Assembly: GCF_003781945.1 (NCBI RefSeq)
Contig: NZ_RJJW01000004.1
Coordinates: 278,486-342,485 of the forward strand
Source: Halorubrum sp. CSM-61
GTDB lineage: Archaea > Halobacteriota > Halobacteria > Halobacteriales > Haloferacaceae
DNA: 64,000 nucleotides
Reading direction: 5' to 3'
Part shown: positions 8,406 to 16,546 of the stretch, piece by piece
Numbering within the stretch: the stretch's first letter is position 1
How the letters are laid out: every line of letters starts with the position of its first letter
The notes under the pieces: model-generated
What the model saw: the letters and a program-made list of their open reading frames with translations, nothing else
Told to the model about the DNA's origin: nothing
Database searches by the model: none
Program-made: the position numbers and the translations under genes

Positions 8406-8864
8406 TTACTCCTCGTCGCCCTGCTGTTGCTGCATCTGCTGCATCTGCTGTTGCTGCATCTGCTGTTGCATCTGCTGGGCCTGCTGTTCGAGCTCGTCGC
8501 TCTCGCTCTCGAGCTCGTCGACCTCCTCTTCCGTCTCCTCGATGCGGTCGTCGAGCGCGTCGCGCTTGCGCCCGAGCACGTCGATGGCGTCCTCCTCGCT
8601 CTGCTCCGCGGAGTAGTTGCCGCCGAGCGAGACGATGATCTCGTCGATGTCCTGGACCTCGGCGCGCACGTAGGCGCCGCCGCCGAGCGGGACCTGCACC
8701 GTCGCGCCCGTGTCGAGGGTCTCGATGGCCTCGACCGCGTCGTCGATGTCGGACTGCTCCTCGCGGTAGTCGGCGATTTCGGACTCGAGCGCCTCGATCT
8801 CCTCGTCGAGCGCCTGCAGCTCCTGGGAGAGCTGCTGGAGCTGCTGTTGCCCGCCGCCCATCAT
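8406..8864 (-). CDS. pfdA: Prefoldin subunit alpha
   Basis: A 152-residue protein with two coiled-coil helices (about residues 5-45 and 88-130) flanking a beta-hairpin region (TGATVQVPLGGGAYVRAEV). This is the prefoldin alpha layout. The C-terminus is a glutamine- and methionine-rich run of about 20 residues before an acidic end. Prefoldin is a hexameric chaperone that passes unfolded proteins to the thermosome. Its ATG overlaps the stop of the L18a/L20a gene (8861-8864), implying coupled translation. Confidence 0.95.
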   Translation of the reverse strand: MMGGGQQQLQQLSQELQALDEEIEALESEIADYREEQSDIDDAVEAIETLDTGATVQVPLGGGAYVRAEVQDIDEIIVSLGGNYSAEQSEEDAIDVLGRKRDALDDRIEETEEEVDELESESDELEQQAQQMQQQMQQQQMQQMQQQQGDEE

Positions 8865-9037
8865 GCCGCGGACACCTCCTCGATCTCGATCTGGGCGCGC
8901 TTCCGGCTGTGCTGGCTCCCGACCGTGGTGTAGATGCGCTCGCGGGCGAGGTCCTCGTTCTCCGCCTCGACGTCCTTGGTGAACGGCTGGAAGCCGTCTC
9001 GACTCTGGAACCGTCCACTCACCGTGTAGGTACTCAT
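8861..9037 (-). CDS. rpl18a: Ribosomal protein L18Ae/L20A (LX family)
   Basis: This 58-residue protein begins MSTYTVSGRFQSRDGFQPF and ends IEIEEVSAA. The size and the GxFQ and F-x-K pattern match archaeal LX/L18a large-subunit proteins. It is placed directly before pfdA with a 4-bp ATGA overlap, the usual archaeal neighbour. In most haloarchaea I recall it following eif6 directly. Here a two-gene ABC transporter lies between them. Confidence 0.88.
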   Translation of the reverse strand: MSTYTVSGRFQSRDGFQPFTKDVEAENEDLARERIYTTVGSQHSRKRAQIEIEEVSAA

Positions 9038-9099
9038 GTTCTCCGATCCGGCAGGGACAGGGAAGTATCTTCCTAAAAAACGAGACGGTCAGGCGCGGG

Positions 9100-9915
9100 T
9101 CACCCGGCGAGGTCGGCCCGCCGGAACCGGACGACGGCGAGGAGAACGAGCGCAGCGGTCGCCGCGAGCAGGACGGCCGCCCCGACGAGGTCGTACTCGG
9201 CGTTCACGAGGACCGCGGAGGGGTCGTAGTGGGCGGTCGGGCTGATCGACCCCGCCCGGTCGTACTCGCTGCTGGCCGCGAGCGACTCGAACATGAACAG
9301 CGCGAACAGGCCGCCGAGCGCGACCCGCTGGCCGACGCTCGCGCGCGAAACGAGCGTCGAGACGGCGAGTCCGAACGCGACGCAGCACAGGTGGTACGGC
9401 AGCGCGAGCGCGTGGACGGCGACGAGCCGCTCGATCGCGATCGCCTCGCCCACCGCGAGCACGCCGACGTACGCGACGACCGGCAGGACGACGTTCAACA
9501 GGAGCACGAGCGGCACGAGCCCGAGGAATCGTCCGAACACCACGTCGCGGCGCGCCACGGGCGCGGACAGCGTGAGGTCCATCCTCCCGGAGGCCACGTC
9601 GCCGGCGATCGTCCCGCCGCTCAGGTACGCGAGGTAGAGCCCGACCATGAGCAGCCACGCGAACTGGTAGAACTCCACCGCGAGGAACCCCTCGATCGTG
9701 GAGAGGGAGACGATCCCGAACGCCTCCCGGAACGCCGGGGGAAGCGACTCGGCGTAGGCGTCGAGGTCGATGTCGGCGGTCGACATCGAGGGGAAGAAGG
9801 CTAAAAACAGCAGGAGGAAGCCCGACAGCAACCCGGTCAGGACGACCGAACCGCGGGCCCTCCCCGCCGCCTCGTACCGCGCGATCGCCAGCCACGGGGC
9901 GGGGCGGTCGCTCAT
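9100..9915 (-). CDS. ABC-2 type transporter permease
   Basis: A 271-residue protein with about six hydrophobic segments, beginning with one at residues 24-42 (GSVVLTGLLSGFLLLFLAFF). A loop carries SGGTIAGDVASGRMDLTLSAPVARRDVVFGR in pieces. This loop pattern (xxGxxDLxLSxPxxR) is typical of ABC-2 permeases of the NosY/CcmB-like class. The start overlaps the stop of the upstream ATPase gene by 4 bp, so the two form one exporter. The substrate is unknown. Confidence 0.85.
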   Translation of the reverse strand: MSDRPAPWLAIARYEAAGRARGSVVLTGLLSGFLLLFLAFFPSMSTADIDLDAYAESLPPAFREAFGIVSLSTIEGFLAVEFYQFAWLLMVGLYLAYLSGGTIAGDVASGRMDLTLSAPVARRDVVFGRFLGLVPLVLLLNVVLPVVAYVGVLAVGEAIAIERLVAVHALALPYHLCCVAFGLAVSTLVSRASVGQRVALGGLFALFMFESLAASSEYDRAGSISPTAHYDPSAVLVNAEYDLVGAAVLLAATAALVLLAVVRFRRADLAG

Positions 9916-10937
9916 CGGTCGCCCCCGCTGGCCTCCGTGTCGGCGGCGGGGGCCGCCGGTTCGGCGTCGCGATCCTCGCCGGCCCTGCCGCCTCCGCTGT
10001 CAGCGTCGGTCCCAGCGCTCCCTCCGCTCCTCCGCTCCTCGTGCCGCCGGCCCGGCCCCGGCACGTCGCCGTCGTAGAAGGTCATGAACGCCTCTTCGAG
10101 GGGCGCGTCGACCACCTCCAGATCGCGGACGGTGAACCCGTCGAGCAGGTCGATCAGCGCGTCGTACTCGCCGGTCCACGTGAACGAGACGGTCTCGCCG
10201 ACGCGGAGGTTCATCGCGCCGCGGACCTCGAAGACGTCGCGGGCGACGTCCTCGGCGACGCGGACGCGGACCTGCTTGCCGCCCCGCGACCGGAGGTCCT
10301 CGACCGTCTCGACCGCGGCGAGGCGTCCCTCCCGGAGCACGGCGATGCGGTCGCAAAGGGCCGCCACCTCGCCGAGGACGTGCGAGGAGAGGAGCACGCT
10401 CGCGCCGTCGGCAACGCGCTCGCGCACCAGCGCGGCGAACTCCTCCTGTAAGAGGGGGTCGAGCCCGGAGGTCGGCTCGTCGAGTAAGAGGAGGTCCGGG
10501 TCGTGCATGACCGCGGCGACCAGGGCGACCTTCTGCCGGTTCCCCCGCGAGAGGTCGCCGATCCGCCGCGACTCGTCGAGCCCGAACCGCGAGACCAACG
10601 CCTCGCGGCTCCCGGAGCCCCGGAGCGCGGCCTGGTGGTCGAGGAACGCCTCGGCCGTGCGGTCCTCGTCGAGCCCCGGGTCGGCCGGGAGGTAGCCGAT
10701 CCGCTCGCGGGCGGCGCGGGACTCGCGCGGGTCGGTCGCGTCGCGACCGAGCAACGAGGCCCCGCCGCTTGTCGGCGACAGGAACCCGAGGAGGGTGCGG
10801 ATCGCGGTCGTCTTCCCGGCGCCGTTCGGGCCGAGGAAGCCGAACACCTCGCCGTCCTCGACCGCGAACGACACGTCCTCGATCCCGCGGACGTCGCCGT
10901 AGTACTTCGTCAGGGACCGACACTCGATTGCGGGCAT
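9912..10937 (-). CDS. ABC transporter ATP-binding protein
   Basis: A 341-residue ATPase. Walker A GPNGAGKT is at 36-43, the signature LSRGN at 129-133 and Walker B LLLLDEPT at about 149-156. A DrrA/NatA-like C-terminal extension reaches about residue 290. The last 50 residues are low-complexity charged sequence, probably a disordered tail. The signature has LSRGN in place of LSGGQ, which is frequent in ABC-2 exporters. It is translated just before the permease (4-bp overlap). An AT-rich stretch with TTAAAAG at about 10962-10968 is a plausible promoter. Confidence 0.9.
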   Translation of the reverse strand: MPAIECRSLTKYYGDVRGIEDVSFAVEDGEVFGFLGPNGAGKTTAIRTLLGFLSPTSGGASLLGRDATDPRESRAARERIGYLPADPGLDEDRTAEAFLDHQAALRGSGSREALVSRFGLDESRRIGDLSRGNRQKVALVAAVMHDPDLLLLDEPTSGLDPLLQEEFAALVRERVADGASVLLSSHVLGEVAALCDRIAVLREGRLAAVETVEDLRSRGGKQVRVRVAEDVARDVFEVRGAMNLRVGETVSFTWTGEYDALIDLLDGFTVRDLEVVDAPLEEAFMTFYDGDVPGPGRRHEERRSGGSAGTDADSGGGRAGEDRDAEPAAPAADTEASGGDR

Positions 10938-11033
10938 ACCGCCCGCAACTCGGCGTCGGTTCTTAAAAGGAAGGCAGAACCGACGGACAGAGAGCGGGTT
11001 TCGGTCGCAGTAGACGGCCGAGGGTTGAACCGG

Positions 11034-11699
11034 TCAGTCGATGAATCCGAGCGTCTCCTCTATGCGCCCGAGTTCGGGACCGGTGGTGTCCTCGCCGACG
11101 ACGTACCCCTCGTCGGTGGCGACGAGCCCGGAACCGACGAGCGGCGCGCCGTAGTTGATCGTCCCGAGGTCGGCGCGCACGTCGAGCGCCTCCTCGACCG
11201 CCTGCAGCTCCGACTCGGTCGATTGGGGGTGACAGAGCACGCCCGTGTTGTTGGCGACCGCGGCGGTGCCGACCGTTCGCACGTCGCCGAGGTCGCCGCG
11301 GACCACGGGGACGTCGAGGGTGTCTCTGATCGTCACGATCGACTCGCGCGGCAGGTCCGGGTGGACGTAGGCGCCGTAGTCGTTCGCGAGGACGACGTTC
11401 CCGGCCGCGTTGATCTCGCCGGGGAGCTCGCCGACCTCGCGGTCGGCGGCCTCGGCGATCCGCGACTTCTCGCGCTCTCTGGCCCGCGCGGAGACGAGAA
11501 TCCCGTTCTCGTTGCCCGTCGCGAGGGAGCCGACGGTGTTGGACCCGCCGATCGTCGTGAGGAGGGGCTCGGCGCCCAGTTCCTCGCCGAGCGCCTCAGC
11601 GAGCTCCTCGTCGACGTCCGGCCGGACCAACAGGAGGTCGTCGATCGCGCGGGCGAACACGCCCACGTACGACGAGCCGGTGAAGGTCGCCCGTAACAC
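11034..11699 (-). CDS. eif6: Translation initiation factor 6 (aIF6)
   Basis: A 221-residue protein made of repeated alpha-beta subdomains, a pentein fold, as in aIF6. Recurrent blocks such as [19 protein letters not shown] and [12 protein letters not shown] are the family repeats. aIF6 binds the large ribosomal subunit and blocks joining until released, in eukaryotes by EFL1 and SBDS. An SBDS gene is at 32876 in this window. It starts 1 bp after the L31e stop, in the same operon as L31e and L39e. Confidence 0.96.
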   Translation of the reverse strand: MLRATFTGSSYVGVFARAIDDLLLVRPDVDEELAEALGEELGAEPLLTTIGGSNTVGSLATGNENGILVSARAREREKSRIAEAADREVGELPGEINAAGNVVLANDYGAYVHPDLPRESIVTIRDTLDVPVVRGDLGDVRTVGTAAVANNTGVLCHPQSTESELQAVEEALDVRADLGTINYGAPLVGSGLVATDEGYVVGEDTTGPELGRIEETLGFID

Positions 11700-11700
11700 G

Positions 11701-11979
11701 TTACTCGGCGTGCTCGGCTTCGACGACGGGCTCGTCGTCCTCGACGAACCGGGCCGCGCGGACGCGGACCTTGCTCGGCGGATTCTGGCGCCCGTTCGCC
11801 CAGACGGCCTCGTTGACCGAGGTGTCGAGGACGACTTCCTCCTCGTCGACGGAGAAGTGCTGCGCGAGGTGTTCGCGGACGATCTTCATCGCGAAGTCGG
11901 CGCGTTCCTGGACCGGCTTGTCGTTGGCGTCGCGGAGCGGGACGGTGACGACGCGCTCCTCGAAATCACTCGTCGACAT
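11701..11979 (-). CDS. rpl31e: Ribosomal protein L31e
   Basis: A 92-residue protein beginning [19 protein letters not shown] with [13 protein letters not shown] in the second half, both typical of L31e. The C-terminal tail is acidic, a halophilic feature. It starts directly before the L39e stop and runs into eif6, so the three are cotranscribed on the reverse strand. Confidence 0.96.
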   Translation of the reverse strand: MSTSDFEERVVTVPLRDANDKPVQERADFAMKIVREHLAQHFSVDEEEVVLDTSVNEAVWANGRQNPPSKVRVRAARFVEDDEPVVEAEHAE

Positions 11980-12132
11980 TTACTCGTCCAGGTCGTTCCG
12001 GCGCCAGTTGCGCCGCTTGGGGTTTCGCGTGACGTTCATGTCCGTCTTCATCATGACCCACGCGGGGACGCGGGTGTTCTGGCGTTCCGCCTTCGCCAGA
12101 CGCTTTTTCTGAGCCTTCGACTTGTCTCCCAT
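11980..12132 (-). CDS. rpl39e: Ribosomal protein L39e
   Basis: A 50-residue basic protein, [18 protein letters not shown] to [14 protein letters not shown], matching archaeal L39e in length and in the NPKRRNWRR tail. The ATG at 12132 is the family start. An in-frame upstream ATG at 12174 would add 14 unrelated residues. It is the first gene of the L39e-L31e-eif6 set. Confidence 0.96.
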
Positions 12133-12262
12133 AGTGGCGCACACTTCCACCGGGGCGCATAAAACCCCTTCCATACCGTGCCGCTCGGCGGCGTCGACCG
12201 CCCGGGGGCGACGGATCGCGAGCGCTCCCCGACGACCCGCGATGCGCCGCGTCTCGGCGGGG

Positions 12263-13381
12263 TCAGAACGCCCGTTCGGCGAGGTTTGCGTAGATCCGGT
12301 AGCACCGATCCAGCACGTCGATCCCGACGCTCTCGGCCTCGGTGTGCGCCTCGCCCGGCTCGGAGGCCCCGCAGACGAGACAGTCCGTCCCGGCCTCGGC
12401 GAGCCAGCCCGCGTCGGTCGCGTGGGGCTTGACGACGTGTTCGGGCGCGTCGAGCCCGAGGTCGTCGTGGACCTCGCGGGCCGCCGCGAGCGCGGCGTCG
12501 GCGAAGGGGTCGTCGCCGCAGGCCATCGGCGGGAGGTCCTGGTCCACCTCCCAGTCGACGCCGTCGACCGCCTCGGCAGCGCGGTCGATATCGGCGCGGT
12601 CGCCGGGGACCGTGCGCTCGTCGATCGTCACCTCGCAGCGCTCCGGGATCACGTTCCACGTCTCGCCCCCGTGGACCATCGTCACCGCGAGCGACCCGGA
12701 GACGGACTCGCCGAAGACGGTCGCCTCCGGAGCGTCGAGCTCGCGGACCTCGTCGATCGCGTCGCTCGCCCGGTAGATCGCGTTCTCGCCGGCCTCGGGC
12801 TCGGAGGCGTGCGCCGCGGTCCCGCCCGCGACGAGCGTCGAGGCGCGCCGACCCTTGTGGGCGACGACCACGTCGGTGACGCCCGGCTTCGAGTAGTTCG
12901 TCGACCCCTCGGCGACGACCGCGCGGTCGGGGGCGAACCCCACGTCGATCGCGTGGCGCGCGCCGGTCCCGCCGACCTCCTCGCCGACGAACGAGGCGAA
13001 CGCGAGCTCTCGGTCCGCCGGCGGCTCCGCGTCGCGGAACGCGAGCATGCAGGCCGCCACCGCGCCCTTCATGTCCGCCGCGCCGCGCCCGTAGATCCGG
13101 CCGTCGCGGCGCTCGACGACGTACTCGCCCGCGTTTCCTTCCCCCGCGGTCTGGCGGTCGGCCGGCGGGACCACGTCGTGGTGGCCCACGAGGGCGAGCG
13201 TGTCGGCGTCGTAGTCGTTGGTTGCGCCTTTATAAGCGATCACGTTACCGACCGCGTCGCGCTCGACCCGCGCGTCGGTCTCCGCGCGGAGCCACTCCTC
13301 GATCGCGTCGCCGGCAGCGGTCTCGTCCTCGTGCGACGGGATCGCGACGAGATCTTCGGTCAGGTCCGCGAGTTCGTTCAT
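12263..13381 (-). CDS. M20-family metallopeptidase (DapE/ArgE-like deacylase)
   Basis: A 372-residue M20 enzyme. Metal-binding and catalytic motifs are in place: GHHDVVPP (His at 67-68), GRGAADMKG (Asp at about 103) and VGEEVGGTG (Glu at 134-135). A dimerisation domain lies at about residues 175-285. M20 enzymes remove acyl groups from amino-acid substrates using two zinc ions. The resemblance is to succinyl-diaminopimelate desuccinylase or acetylornithine deacetylase. Because archaea of this type do not make diaminopimelate cell walls, the DapE name is only a family label. It stands alone, with the structured repeat upstream. Confidence 0.88.
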
Positions 13382-13430
13382 AGGGTGGTGTCGGTGTTTG
13401 GTGGCTTAAAAACTGAGTGTGCAGATGCGA

Positions 13431-13741
13431 TTTGTAAGCCGATCGCGGTGGCGCGCGCCTCCGAGCGCCCTGATAAGGGCGCGAGGAGCGCCGCGCGAGG
13501 GACGCGGCGAACGCGAGCGGCGAAGCCGCGAGCCGTGAGCCGCGAGGCTGGGGAGGCGTGAGGCTGTGCTGTGCGGTCGGGCGGGACTCAAAGGGGCAGC
13601 CGGTGAGGCGGGCGCAGGCGACGTAAGGACCGCAAGGAGGGAGCGAAGCGACCGACTGAGGACCGCAACGAGCGTGCGTCCGCCTCACCGGCTGGGGCTT
13701 TGGAGTTGTTCACCGTCGATCCGGAGTTATCCACTTATAAA
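13431..13741 (-). repeat. Structured dispersed repeat, copy A (reverse orientation)
   Basis: This non-coding element of about 311 bp lies between the M20 gene and msrA. Read on the reverse strand it begins TTTATAAG (13734-13741), reaches GGTGAA 19 bp later, then CTCCAAAGCCCCAGCC. A stem follows with arms at 13675-13693 and 13598-13616. Next come CCCCTTTGAGTCCC and CCTCACGCCTCCCCAGCCTCG, a second hairpin (GCGGC/GCCGC at 13517-13529) and a third (about 13455-13491). It ends with GGCGCGCGCCACCGC and TTTGTAAG-like bases. It shares its linkers with copies B and C. The remaining gap bases (13382-13430, 13742-13817) show no gene. Confidence 0.85.
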
Positions 13742-13817
13742 CGCGAACCCGTCATCCCGATCGCCCTCCAGTCGTAAGCGCGCGTGATTAATACGTCTCC
13801 GAGCCCTTCGGACGAGT

Positions 13818-14354
13818 ATGTCCGATCAGCTCGAAACAGCGACGCTCGGCGGCGGGTGCTTCTGGTGCGTCGAGGCGGCGCTCGAACTGCTCGACGGCGT
13901 CGACTCGGTCACCTCCGGCTACGCCGGGGGCCACGCCAAGGACCCGACGTACAGACAGGTCTGCTCCGGGAACACCGGCCACGCCGAGGTCGTGCAGGTG
14001 GCGTTCGACCCCGACGCGATCGCCTACGACGAAGTGCTGGAGGCGTTCTTCGAGATTCACGATCCGACCCAGCTCAACCGCCAGGGCCCGGACGTGGGGA
14101 GCCAGTACCGCTCGATCGTCCTCACCCACGACGAGGAACAGCGCGAGGTCGCCGAGGCGTACGTCGAGGCGCTCGACGAGGAGTACGACGACGACGTGGT
14201 GACCGGGATCGAGCCGCTGGAAACGTTCTACCGCGCCGAGGAGAAACACCAGGACTACTTCGCGAAGAACCCCGACGACGCCTACTGCACCTTCCACGCG
14301 AAACCGAAGATGGAGAAGGTGCGCGAGAAGTTCGAGGCGAACGTCGCGAAGTAG
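13818..14354 (+). CDS. msrA: Peptide methionine sulfoxide reductase MsrA
   Basis: A 178-residue enzyme with the catalytic GCFWC motif (Cys at residue 14), GYAGGH near residue 36, and the family motifs FFEIHDPTQLNRQGPD and GSQYRS. It reduces the S-epimer of methionine sulfoxide in proteins or free amino acid, in the cytoplasm. The length fits a stand-alone MsrA without an MsrB fusion. The gene is flanked on both sides by copies of the structured repeat in opposite orientation. A short AT-rich stretch (TTAATACG at about 13787) about 27 bp before the ATG could be its TATA box. Confidence 0.96.
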   Translation: MSDQLETATLGGGCFWCVEAALELLDGVDSVTSGYAGGHAKDPTYRQVCSGNTGHAEVVQVAFDPDAIAYDEVLEAFFEIHDPTQLNRQGPDVGSQYRSIVLTHDEEQREVAEAYVEALDEEYDDDVVTGIEPLETFYRAEEKHQDYFAKNPDDAYCTFHAKPKMEKVREKFEANVAK

Positions 14355-14401
14355 GGGGTTTGCGATCTCAGGTCGTGCGGGTTTGAACGCTTGAACGATT
14401 G

Positions 14402-14458
14402 TTTATAAGCGATCGTCGGGAGTACGTCGGTGAAGCCCTCCAAAGCCCCAGCCGCTCA
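14402..14458 (+). repeat. Structured repeat, truncated copy directly before copy B
   Basis: These 57 bp repeat only the 5' part of the element: TTTATAAG, 19 bp, GGTGAA, then CCCTCCAAAGCCCCAGCCGC. The sequence then breaks off and a complete copy begins with its own TTTATAAG at 14459. This is either a tandem partial duplication or an insertion of a full copy within an older one. Confidence 0.75.
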
Positions 14459-14757
14459 TTTATAAGTCATCGACACCAGACCGACGGTGAAGCCCTCCAA
14501 AGCCCCAGCCGCGAGGCGGGCGCACGCTCGCTGTGCGCTTCGGTCGCTCACTCCGTTCGCTCCCTGCAGTGCTTGCGTCGCCTGCGCCCGCCTCGCGGCT
14601 GCCCCTTTGAGTCCCACCCGACCGCAACCGCAGCCTCACGCCTCCCCAGCCTCGTCGACCACTCTCCGCTTCGCTCCGAGTGGTCGACTCCCTCGCGCGT
14701 GCTACTCGGCCGCAGGGCGGCCTCGCAGGCACGCGCCACCGCCTCTATCGTTTATAA
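14459..14757 (+). repeat. Structured dispersed repeat, copy B
   Basis: A copy of about 299 bp between msrA and ribH. TTTATAAG is at 14459-14466 and GGTGAA at about 14486. Stem 1 has arms at 14507-14524 and 14583-14600 (18 bp, perfect). The hairpin core is followed by GCCCCTTTGAGTCCCACCC. Stem 2 is a perfect 11-bp GTCGACCACTC/GAGTGGTCGAC pair (14654-14664 and 14678-14688). Stem 3 is GCGCGTGC/GCACGCGC (14695-14702 and 14729-14736) around an inner GGCCGC/GCGGCC. It ends CACGCGCCACCGC and then TTTATAAG. No coding potential is evident. The rest of the gap to 14852 is short spacer. Confidence 0.85.
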
Positions 14758-14852
14758 GTACACCCGATTACCACCACCGGTCCCGAACCCGTTCGACCGG
14801 CAACCCTCCTCCGGAACGGTAGACCTTTGCCGTCCCCGATGCGAGCGGGCGT

Positions 14853-15257
14853 ATGGTCTCGCTGGGACTGGTGGTGGCGCGGTTCAACGACTCCGTCACG
14901 GAGCCGATGGCCGAGGCCGCCCGGGAGGCGGCCGCCGACCGCGACGCCGTCGTCGTCGACGAACTGAGCGTGCCGGGAGCGTACGACAGCCCGCTGGCGG
15001 CCGACCGGCTCGCGCGCCGCGACGACGTCGACGCAGTCGCGGTAGTCGGCGCCATCGTCACCGGCGACACCGACCACGATCACGTGATCGCGAGCGCGAC
15101 CGCCGACAAGCTCACGCAAGTGAGCCTCGACCGCGACACCCCCGTCACGTTCGGCGTGAGCGGCCCGGGGATGTCCGGCGCGGAGGCGCGCGAGCGCATC
15201 GACAAGGGCGCGGACGCCGCCGAGGCCGCGATCGACCTCGCGGCGGAGCTCGACTGA
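14853..15257 (+). CDS. ribH: 6,7-dimethyl-8-ribityllumazine synthase
   Basis: A 134-residue protein, the short archaeal form. It begins MVSLGLVVARFNDSVTEPM, and the phosphate-binding and substrate region is seen in VVGAIVTGDTDHDHV near residue 68 (family form GAVIRGxTxHFD). It condenses the pyrimidine riboflavin precursor with dihydroxybutanone phosphate, forming an icosahedral or decameric shell. Another flavin gene is not adjacent. It is followed after 27 bp by the aminotransferase gene on the same strand. Confidence 0.92.
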   Translation: MVSLGLVVARFNDSVTEPMAEAAREAAADRDAVVVDELSVPGAYDSPLAADRLARRDDVDAVAVVGAIVTGDTDHDHVIASATADKLTQVSLDRDTPVTFGVSGPGMSGAEARERIDKGADAAEAAIDLAAELD

Positions 15258-15284
15258 CCGGCACCCACGATCTACCACACCACA

Positions 15285-16439
15285 ATGAGCGACGCATACG
15301 ACTTCTCAGAGCGGATCGGACGCGTAGCACCCAGCGCCACGCTGGCGATATCGAACCTGGCGGCGGAGAAGGAGGCCGAAGGGGCGGACATCGTCGACCT
15401 CTCGGTCGGCGAGCCCGACTTCGACACGCCGGAGAACGTCGTCGAGGCGGGGAAAGACGCCCTCGACGCCGGCCACACCGGGTACACCTCCTCGAACGGG
15501 ATCCCGAAGCTCAAGGAGGCGATCGCGGCGAAGCTCCGCGACGACGGGATCGACGCCGACGTCGACGAGGTCGTCGTCACCCCCGGCGGCAAGCAGGCGC
15601 TGTACGAGACGTTCCAGACGCTGATCGACGACGGGGACGAGGTCGTCCTCTTGGATCCGGCGTGGGTCTCCTACGAGGCGATGGCGAAGCTCGCCGGCGC
15701 CGACCTCTCGCGGGTCGATCTGGCCCCGCACGGCTTCCAGCTGGAGCCCGCCCTCGACGCGCTCGCGGAGACGGTCTCGGACGACACCGAGCTGCTCGTC
15801 GTCAACTCCCCGTCGAACCCCACGGGCGCCGTCTTCTCGGAGACCGCCTTGGAGGGCGTCCGCGACCTCGCGGTCGAACACGACGTCGCCGTGATCTCCG
15901 ACGAGATCTACGAGCAGATCACCTACGACGCCGAGCACGTCTCGCTGGCGAGCCTCGACGGGATGGCGGACCGGACGGTCACGATCAACGGCTTCTCGAA
16001 GGCGTACTCGATGACCGGCTGGCGGCTCGGTTACCTCCACGCGACCGAGGAGTTCGTCGGACAGGCCGGTAAGCTCCACTCCCACTCGGTCTCCTGCGCG
16101 GTCAACTTCGTCCAGCGCGCGGGCGTCGAGGCGCTGGAGAACACCGACGAGTCGGTCTCGGAGATGCGCGACGCGTTCCGCGACCGGCGCGACCTCCTCG
16201 TCGACCTGTTCGACGAGCACGGCGTCGACGTCGACGTGGGCGACGGCGCCTTCTACATGATGATCCCCGTCGACGAGGACGACCAGGCGTGGTGCGAGGC
16301 CGCCATCGAGGAGGCGTCCGTCGCCTGCGTCCCCGGCAGCGCGTTCAATGCTCCGGGCCACGCGCGGATCTCCTACGCCGCGAGCGAGAAGCGCCTCCGC
16401 GAGGCGGTCGACCGGCTCGTCTCGAACGACCTGCTGTAA
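15285..16439 (+). CDS. Pyridoxal-phosphate aminotransferase (aspartate aminotransferase-like)
   Basis: This 384-residue fold-type I class I/II aminotransferase has GEPDFDTP near residue 42 and SNPTG at 177-181. SDEIYE is near 205, and the PLP lysine lies in NGFSKAYSMTGWR (Lys at 239). The conserved C-terminal arginine is in HARISYA. It transfers the amino group between aspartate, or another amino acid, and 2-oxoglutarate. Substrate choice among aspartate, aromatic and branched amino acids cannot be set by eye. Confidence 0.92.
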   Translation: MSDAYDFSERIGRVAPSATLAISNLAAEKEAEGADIVDLSVGEPDFDTPENVVEAGKDALDAGHTGYTSSNGIPKLKEAIAAKLRDDGIDADVDEVVVTPGGKQALYETFQTLIDDGDEVVLLDPAWVSYEAMAKLAGADLSRVDLAPHGFQLEPALDALAETVSDDTELLVVNSPSNPTGAVFSETALEGVRDLAVEHDVAVISDEIYEQITYDAEHVSLASLDGMADRTVTINGFSKAYSMTGWRLGYLHATEEFVGQAGKLHSHSVSCAVNFVQRAGVEALENTDESVSEMRDAFRDRRDLLVDLFDEHGVDVDVGDGAFYMMIPVDEDDQAWCEAAIEEASVACVPGSAFNAPGHARISYAASEKRLREAVDRLVSNDLL

Positions 16440-16546
16440 AGCGGGACGCCACCGATCGGCACCCGTTCGGCGCCCGCATCGGCCGATATCGCACCTCTGC
16501 GGTGTATTTTTACCGTTGCCTCCCGAAATTTCAGTTCGGTGTTACG

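Noticed and set aside
8420..8490. Gln-codon microsatellite (CTG/CTGTTG runs)
   Set aside because: It encodes the normal Gln/Met-rich tail of prefoldin alpha in frame. No sign of independent repeat activity.
13382..13688. Short open frames across repeat copy A and elsewhere in the repeat copies
   Set aside because: The frames differ among copies and the residues are Arg/Pro/Ser-rich. Hairpin conservation, not codon conservation, is seen.
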